A stretch of 9,764 nt of DNA, taken from contig CAYOMP010000106.1 in assembly GCA_964405075.1 (NCBI GenBank), positions 1 through 9,764 of the forward strand. Reading direction: 5' to 3'. The position numbers were made by a program, and so were the translations under genes. Below, in pieces: positions 5,893 to 9,764 of this stretch (its first letter is position 1; every line of letters begins with the position of its first letter). The notes below the pieces were generated by a model. That model ran no database searches, was not told the origin of the DNA, and saw only the letters and a list, made by a program, of their open reading frames with translations. Source of the DNA: CAYOMP01 sp964405075 (GTDB taxonomy: Bacteria; Bacillota; Clostridia; Lachnospirales; Lachnospiraceae).

Positions 5893-6003
5893 TTATTCGA
5901 ATATAAATATCGCAATATGTAAAATCAAAGATTTCTCCATCTTTTCACAAAATCTGACAATACGACTCATATCTCCGTGTATATCACCTGTTATATAAAT
6001 CAT
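5893..6003 (-). pseudogene. Metallophosphoesterase N-terminal fragment
   Basis: ATG at 6003, 22 bases after the stop of the 550-residue gene, opens 36 codons. The start MIYITGDIHGDMSRIVRFCE carries the D-x-H-G-D metal-binding motif of calcineurin-like phosphoesterases. It matches the usual first line of small phosphoesterases of this bacterial group (MIYITGDTHGDF-type). A full protein would have 200 or more residues and further GD-x-V/I and GNH motifs. Here the sequence leaves the family after about residue 22 and stops at TAA, so only the first strand and helix remain. It is a dead fragment, cut off by a deletion or rearrangement. Confidence 0.65.
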
Positions 6004-6025
6004 GACTGCTTCTTAACTGAATTAT

Positions 6026-7678
6026 CTAGGCTTCCTCATCCACCATCTGATTTATTAAATATTTACTATGCTCATACAGCGCGTCATTTATCATAAATGC
6101 CTTACACATCTCTACTAAACCGTTTGTATCCAGCTCAACTATAAATAAGCTATAATATCTTCCAAATGAATTAATATCGTTCTCTATATTCGTAAATACA
6201 GTTTCCCAATCAGTATCACGAATAAGAAAATATCTATTTTTCTCTACAAGCCACTCGCAACATTCTTTAGCTGAGCAAGTAAGCAATCTTTTATACTCAT
6301 CCTCATCAAGTAATGAAATCAGGAATTTCATCGAGTTAGCAATGGACTTTTCAAGCGATGGATGAATCGTATCACCTTCTTCATAAAAAATAAGGTCCTC
6401 ATAATCGTCAATGTCGTATTTATCCCGCACTTCTTTTAGCTGTTCTCTTTTAATATCCATGATTTGATTAAAAGTTTCTGCCGGATCAATGGACACCGCT
6501 TTTTCAATATCCTCTTTAGACGCATCCCTATCTATCTTTATAGAAATCTGCTTTTCTTCTTCCGCTAAATATTTGTCTATTATTTCTTCAACATTACATT
6601 TTGAAGATAAAGAGTCTATTAAGTCCCTCTTTATATCTTCAATCGGAATAAACCTATTAACTTTTTTATTGCTAGCGCCAGCAAAAGCAAACCGAGCAAA
6701 AAGAGTAGCTATTCCATAAGGCCGTTCTTCCTCTTGATTAATTTTCAGTGAATCAGCACAATTTTTATCCTCAAGGTGGAGTTTAGCGTCCATAATACGA
6801 ATTACAAATTTTTTATATTCAAACTTTCCATCTTTTGATTTAAAATTGACATAATCACATAATTCCCTTATCTCAAATCCCCACAACAAATAATCATTTA
6901 GCACCTCATCGAAGCCCCTTGTATCTATTGCATAATTCCTAAATCTCTCCTTCCAATAATCCGAAATCACATCATTTGAAAACATCTGACGCATATAGTT
7001 TCCAAATTCAGCATCTTGTGTTCCTAGTATAAACTTGTCGAATACAGCCAACTGTTCATGAGGTTGCAGGGGAAGCTTACAAACCCTTTTTAATAAACGG
7101 TCCATATAGCATCTATCAGGAAGTTCAATTGGTTCCTTCAGAAATTGATTTGCAATTTCTACAGCTCTTTTGAACTGTCCTCTAGTAATATCACCATATG
7201 TAAATGCTTTTTCTCCAAGCCTTGCTTCAATTAATGCAGCTACTGACAATAGATAAATATGATATGGCTCACCTTGTGTTTTTGCTCCCCATAATTCATA
7301 GGCATGATTAAACCTTTCATCTTTCCAATTGTAATCCATATACGCTGGAAGTGCGGCGAACAAAGCATCTCCAGCATCTGGTTCAACTTCATTATTCTTA
7401 ATTAAGTCTCTTGGCAAGTAATAATCTTCTGCTGTAATCATACATTCATAATCGCCAACAGCTTTCCACCCTACTCTTGTCTTTTCATTATTCCAACCAT
7501 AGCTTTCCTCATGTTCTTTCGTTTTAACTAAGCAAATGGTGTCTATTCCATGTATTTTAACCTTCATTTTTTCTGCTAAAGGCAAATGTTCAATTAGCTG
7601 TAAAGTCTCTTCATAAACCTTCTCCCACTCTTCCTTTGTAACAGATTTTGAGATTAATAAATTTATAAATATACCCAT
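6026..7678 (-). CDS. Unrecognised 550-residue protein paired with an XRE gene
   Basis: I do not recognise the family. The protein is soluble and acidic, with no signal peptide or membrane helix. It opens MGIFINLLISKSVTKEEWEK. The first 120 residues include WKAVGDYECMITAEDYYLPRD and may be a separate domain. From about 120 it is mainly helical (AYELWGAK, EPYHIYLLSVAALIEARLGEKAF, YGDITRGQFKRAVEIANQFL) and could form repeats. The middle has KFVIRIMDAKLHLEDK and RPYGIATLFARFAFAGAS. The C-terminal third is charged and coiled (EEIIDKYLAEEEKQ, ...NQIMDIKREQLKEVRDKY) and ends ...YEHSKYLINQMVDEEA. The ATG follows GAGGTG at seven bases. It lies 171 bases downstream of the second XRE gene, repeating the arrangement of the 106-residue gene. 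A large effector or regulator under XRE control is plausible; no enzyme motif was found. Confidence 0.75.
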   Translation of the reverse strand: MGIFINLLISKSVTKEEWEKVYEETLQLIEHLPLAEKMKVKIHGIDTICLVKTKEHEESYGWNNEKTRVGWKAVGDYECMITAEDYYLPRDLIKNNEVEPDAGDALFAALPAYMDYNWKDERFNHAYELWGAKTQGEPYHIYLLSVAALIEARLGEKAFTYGDITRGQFKRAVEIANQFLKEPIELPDRCYMDRLLKRVCKLPLQPHEQLAVFDKFILGTQDAEFGNYMRQMFSNDVISDYWKERFRNYAIDTRGFDEVLNDYLLWGFEIRELCDYVNFKSKDGKFEYKKFVIRIMDAKLHLEDKNCADSLKINQEEERPYGIATLFARFAFAGASNKKVNRFIPIEDIKRDLIDSLSSKCNVEEIIDKYLAEEEKQISIKIDRDASKEDIEKAVSIDPAETFNQIMDIKREQLKEVRDKYDIDDYEDLIFYEEGDTIHPSLEKSIANSMKFLISLLDEDEYKRLLTCSAKECCEWLVEKNRYFLIRDTDWETVFTNIENDINSFGRYYSLFIVELDTNGLVEMCKAFMINDALYEHSKYLINQMVDEEA

Positions 7679-7745
7679 AATTTCACCTCACATATTTTTT
7701 TCTATTTATTTACTATTCTACTTTTTATACTATTGTTTGTCAGTT

Positions 7746-7771
7746 AACGCGTAGCCTTTCGACTGCGCGTT
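7746..7771 (+). other. GC-rich hairpin between the XRE and 550-aa genes
   Basis: AACGCGTAG (7746-7754) and CTGCGCGTT (7763-7771) enclose an 8-base loop. RNA from the plus strand would pair along all nine positions with one G-U, whereas minus-strand RNA has a C-A mismatch. It stands out in very AT-rich surroundings. No T-run follows in the direction of the genes, so it is not a typical terminator; an attenuator, an mRNA processing site or an old recombination site are possible. Confidence 0.4.
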
Positions 7772-7849
7772 TCCTTATAAATATTTCTTGAATATAATTC
7801 TATGAGATATTCTTAAATTTGTCATTGAATTTGTAGTATAAAATGCTCC

Positions 7850-8152
7850 TTATGCAACATCTACAAGCCTAATATAGTACTCCATCATTCGAGTATTGAA
7901 ATCACAGATATTACTGGCTCCTTTATACTTTCTATTGCCACATACAAGATAATCTATTGGAACTTCAAAAAGTTCACTTAATGCATATAGATTATCTATT
8001 GTCGGCATACTCGTACCATCAAGCCAATGATATACGCTTTGTACACAAGACAAATTCAAATACTCCTGAACTTGTTTTACAGTGATATTCTGTTGTTTCA
8101 TTATTTTTCGAAGTCTTTGTCCAGTACGTTGCTTATCAATTGTTGGGAACAT
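7850..8152 (-). CDS. Small XRE-family HTH regulator (100 aa)
   Basis: A 100-residue helix-turn-helix protein, domain about 11-70: GQRLRKIMKQQNITVKQVQE, YLNLSCVQSVYHWLDGTSMP, TIDNLYALSELFEVPIDYLV. A short tail follows (NRKYKGASNICDFNTRMMEYYIRLVDVA). The start is the ATG at 8152, seven bases after AAAGGAGG. The longer frame to 8278 runs backward over the hipA-like remnant in another frame and is not credible. It is a paralogue of the XRE protein at 5476-5745, sharing 26 of 60 domain positions by eye, and both genes have a similar leader. The 550-residue unknown gene follows in the same direction. It is probably a repressor or antitoxin-like partner for that unit. Its own promoter was not identified; it may use a promoter within the upstream remnant. 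Confidence 0.9.
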   Translation of the reverse strand: MFPTIDKQRTGQRLRKIMKQQNITVKQVQEYLNLSCVQSVYHWLDGTSMPTIDNLYALSELFEVPIDYLVCGNRKYKGASNICDFNTRMMEYYIRLVDVA

Positions 8153-8189
8153 TAGATCGCCTCCTTTAGCAAAATCACGATAACTTATT

Positions 8190-8431
8190 CTATATTTCCA
8201 CCTTATTCTGATCAATAATCTTCTTGATATCTGCATAGATCTTCTCTCTAATATATGCTTCCTTTGCATACTTTTCAAAATTTGAAACCACGAGATTTAT
8301 CTTAGAAATAGTATCCATACACTTTTTAAAAAGTCCCCATCATATTCAAATGATGCATATGGCTTATCTAAATCTTGATGTATAATTCCTACTCTCGTTA
8401 CCCATAAATATACTTCTGCTGTCGTATTCAC
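8190..8431 (-). pseudogene. hipA-like toxin gene reduced to its two ends
   Basis: GTG at 8431 opens 44 codons. MNTTAEVYLWVTRVGIIHQD followed by KPYASFEYDGDFLKS matches the N-terminal domain of HipA-type kinases (xEVYLxGxxxG...F.YD..FLK), but the frame then collapses at TAA 8297-8299. In another frame, ATG 8318 to TAG 8190 gives 42 residues, INLVVSNFEKYAKEAYI plus a helical tail. This resembles the extreme C-terminus of HipA proteins (V..W..YA.EAG...). A normal HipA has about 400 residues, so the kinase core is missing. I infer an internal deletion joining the two ends around 8318-8330. The C-terminal match is weaker than the N-terminal one. It is a non-functional relic of a HipBA toxin-antitoxin pair. 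Confidence 0.6.
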
Positions 8432-8560
8432 TTATTCTTCATCTCCCCATTTGAAAGTACCATTAGTTCCTTCTTTTTTGCAAACTCGCTGCTTCGGTTT
8501 ATTATTATCATTTAGATAAAATGATGGTCGCTTTGTCTGATCTGAAATAAGTAAATCAAG
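8432..8560 (-). pseudogene. C-terminal tail of a lost gene upstream of hipA remnant
   Basis: From the junction near 8560 a 42-codon open frame reads ...RPSFYLNDNNKPKQRVCKKE and ends GTFKWGDEE at TAA 8432-8434. The hipA-like GTG follows immediately (TAAGTG). Tight abutment suggests the tail belonged to the gene upstream of hipA in its operon, perhaps the hipB-type antitoxin, but I cannot match it to HipB. Its 5' part is replaced by the truncated phage terminase gene; the join overlaps that gene's TGA stop at 8556-8558. Confidence 0.5.
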
Positions 8561-8922
8561 CCTGCAGCATTAGCTTCTGGTTGGTGTTTTCAATTCCAAC
8601 CCAAGGTGTCTGTTGCTGATACCCTTTATCCGTTTCAAAGATTGATCCACTGGAAGAAATATGCTTCTGCGCTTCCTTCCATCTTGCGTATGACTGACAA
8701 TATGCAGCAAAGGCTGCCATGTCCACTTCAGTAAAAATACCCATCTGATTCATCAGTTCTGCCAAGCATTCCCATTCATTCCTTCTTTGCTTCTGGCATT
8801 GACCAGTCAGGACAAGCAGGCATTCCCTTTGCCGGAACCGACTCCTTCTTATTCAATTTTCTTTTTCCAGGATTGCCTTCCAGCTTCTTAGCCGCTGTAG
8901 GCTTTGGCTTTCTTCCTGCCAT
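8556..8922 (-). pseudogene. Phage terminase small subunit (P27 family), frameshifted and truncated
   Basis: Two frames together give a P27-type terminase small subunit, the phage protein that recognises DNA for packaging. Part one, ATG 8922 to TGA 8776, begins MAGRKPKPTAAKKLEGNPGK and ends ...PDWSMPEAKKE. Part two continues LAELMNQMGIFTEVDMAAF, AYCQSYARWKEA, GYQQQTPWVGIENTNQKLML and stops at 8556. The break is a tandem AATG duplication (minus strand GGAATGAATGGG, 8771-8782). Removing four bases restores KKEWECLAEL, as the family expects. The last 30-40 residues, normally with a FGLTPSSR-like motif, are missing because the gene is joined to foreign sequence at about 8560. Base composition is richer in G+C than its neighbours. 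AAGGGGG precedes the start. It marks an eroded prophage. Confidence 0.85.
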
Positions 8923-9009
8923 TGGTCATACCCCCTTCCATCAATATTTCGACTTGACCTGTACTTGCACAGCGCAAGTTAGCAGATCCTTATATTCCAA
9001 ATTTGTGCA

Positions 9010-9044
9010 TTATTATAAAAGCGCCTGCATTTCTACAAGCGCTT
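9010..9044 (-). terminator. Intrinsic terminator after the PIN-like gene
   Basis: On the minus strand a 9-bp stem, AAGCGCTTG and CAGGCGCTT (9036-9044 and 9019-9027, one G-U pair), with an 8-base loop is followed by TTATAATAAT. It lies 7 bases past the stop codon of the 9052-9764 gene. It separates that gene from the terminase remnant. Confidence 0.8.
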
Positions 9045-9051
9045 CCTCAAG

Positions 9052-9764
9052 CTAAAAAATAATATGAACTGTTTTATCTGAAACAAGCTGAGCGAACAAT
9101 TCGTTATCCACTAATTCTGTGACTAATATAATTGAATGATCGTCCTGCTCTTTACTATAAGTAATCTTACGTACATCTTTTCTATAATCACCAATATTAT
9201 CTATGCTAATCTCCCCTTCTCTTACAAGCTGGCATAATATAGCATCATTACTCTTATATGAAACCGGCACTGGTGTTCTTGTCGCAAATACATGTCTCAA
9301 ATCAGCCTCTGCTTTTCTCTGAAATTCATATGTATCTCCATCTTGGGAATATATGGTTAATGCCTTAGTTTCAGGATAATACCACGATACAATCTCAGCC
9401 AAAATTGTAATTGACACTTCACCAGCATTTTTCTTCCTTGTTCTGCCACTTGATAACATCTCTCCAGGAATCGGCCACTCATCATACAGCTTTTTAATCC
9501 AATCTTTATATGCATCCATATCAAGCGGATCTGCTTTTTCGACAACCTTACGCAAATAGCTTTTAATTCTTCCTAACTGACTTGTTGATGCAAGGACTAT
9601 CTGGTAGAGGTTACCATCTTCATTGTTTGCAAAATCCGTATATGTTCCCTCTTCAATGCAATATATCGGATATCCCTGTTCTATCAGTTCTTGTACATAG
9701 TCTGTTCTTCCAGGAGCATCATTAATTTCAGTTAAGACCCATTCTGGAATCAAAACCAAATCAT
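9052..9764 (-). CDS. Probable PIN-like nuclease domain protein (5' partial)
   Basis: The frame is open to the window edge, so the start lies beyond 9764 and 236 complete codons are seen. The N-terminal part (DLVLIPEWVLTEINDAPGRT, then DYVQELIEQGYPIYCIEEGTY) resembles the PIN-like fold. A second acidic site, KNAGEVSITILAEIV, sits about 110 residues in, and a third, LTIYSQDGDTYEF, about 20 residues later. This spacing and pattern (hydrophobic-P-x-W...E; N-x-GE-x-S; S-x-D-x-D) is what PIN-like ribonucleases show, though a shared aspartate could lie in the missing start. The C-terminal part (SNDAILCQLVREGEI ... TVHIIF) may bind a partner or RNA. It ends at its own terminator and is not clearly linked to the phage remnant downstream. 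Assignment is by motif pattern only. Confidence 0.55.
   Translation of the reverse strand, partial: DLVLIPEWVLTEINDAPGRTDYVQELIEQGYPIYCIEEGTYTDFANNEDGNLYQIVLASTSQLGRIKSYLRKVVEKADPLDMDAYKDWIKKLYDEWPIPGEMLSSGRTRKKNAGEVSITILAEIVSWYYPETKALTIYSQDGDTYEFQRKAEADLRHVFATRTPVPVSYKSNDAILCQLVREGEISIDNIGDYRKDVRKITYSKEQDDHSIILVTELVDNELFAQLVSDKTVHIIF

Noticed and set aside
8153..8278. N-terminal extension of the second XRE protein to 8278
   Set aside because: The extension (Arg-rich, low-complexity) overlaps the hipA C-terminal remnant in another frame, and ATG 8152 has a strong AAAGGAGG site.
8873..9055. Plus-strand 60-codon frame opposite the terminase start and terminator
   Set aside because: It covers a terminator hairpin and the coding strand of the terminase start, and has no ribosome binding site.
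1..9764. CRISPR array, insertion sequence ends, rRNA or tRNA genes
   Set aside because: No regularly spaced repeats with unique spacers, no transposase, and no recognisable tRNA or rRNA sequence were seen on either strand.

Overview
This is an AT-rich stretch that looks like a Gram-positive (Firmicutes) genome, most likely a gut Clostridia/Lachnospiraceae type. The reasons are the strong AGGAGG-type ribosome binding sites, A/T-ending codons and the protein families present; the genus cannot be read from the window. Almost every gene is on the minus strand. The one clear plus-strand gene is a small PH-domain protein.

Left part (1-3050): after a possible plus-strand gene end and a hairpin terminator, a 444-base gene-free stretch carries two copies of an imperfect repeat. 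Next come a CPBP-family membrane protease and, upstream of it, a MerR-family regulator. The protease promoter has the 19-bp -35/-10 spacing typical of MerR activation. The spacer core, GTGCAATRCCAT on the minus strand, recurs in a dyad in front of the merR-like gene, which suggests a self-regulating sensor/effector pair. A divergent PH-domain gene with a coupled 22-codon leader ORF ends in a strong terminator.

Middle part (3050-6010): a 542-residue DUF2828 protein, a relative of the Ro/TROVE RNA-binding proteins with a C-terminal von Willebrand A domain and intact MIDAS residues. Upstream of it, in the same direction, are an unrecognised 106-residue protein and a small XRE-type HTH protein. 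Both of the latter genes end inside copies of the same 21-bp sequence.

Right part (6010-9764): a second paralogous XRE protein followed by an unrecognised 550-residue protein, then a series of gene fragments. These are a metallophosphoesterase start, a hipA-like toxin reduced to its two ends, the tail of an unknown gene, and a P27-family phage terminase small subunit broken by a 4-bp duplication and a 3' truncation. A terminator and the 3' part of a probable PIN-like nuclease gene finish the window.

Overall, 3050-9764 reads as an accessory island of mixed phage and toxin-antitoxin origin. It has been eroded by deletions, while three reading frames of unknown or RNA-related role (DUF2828, 106 aa, 550 aa) and their small XRE partners stayed intact. 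The two 'XRE plus unknown ORF' units and the Ro-like protein are the parts most likely to hold an undescribed system. Any joint function is inference.
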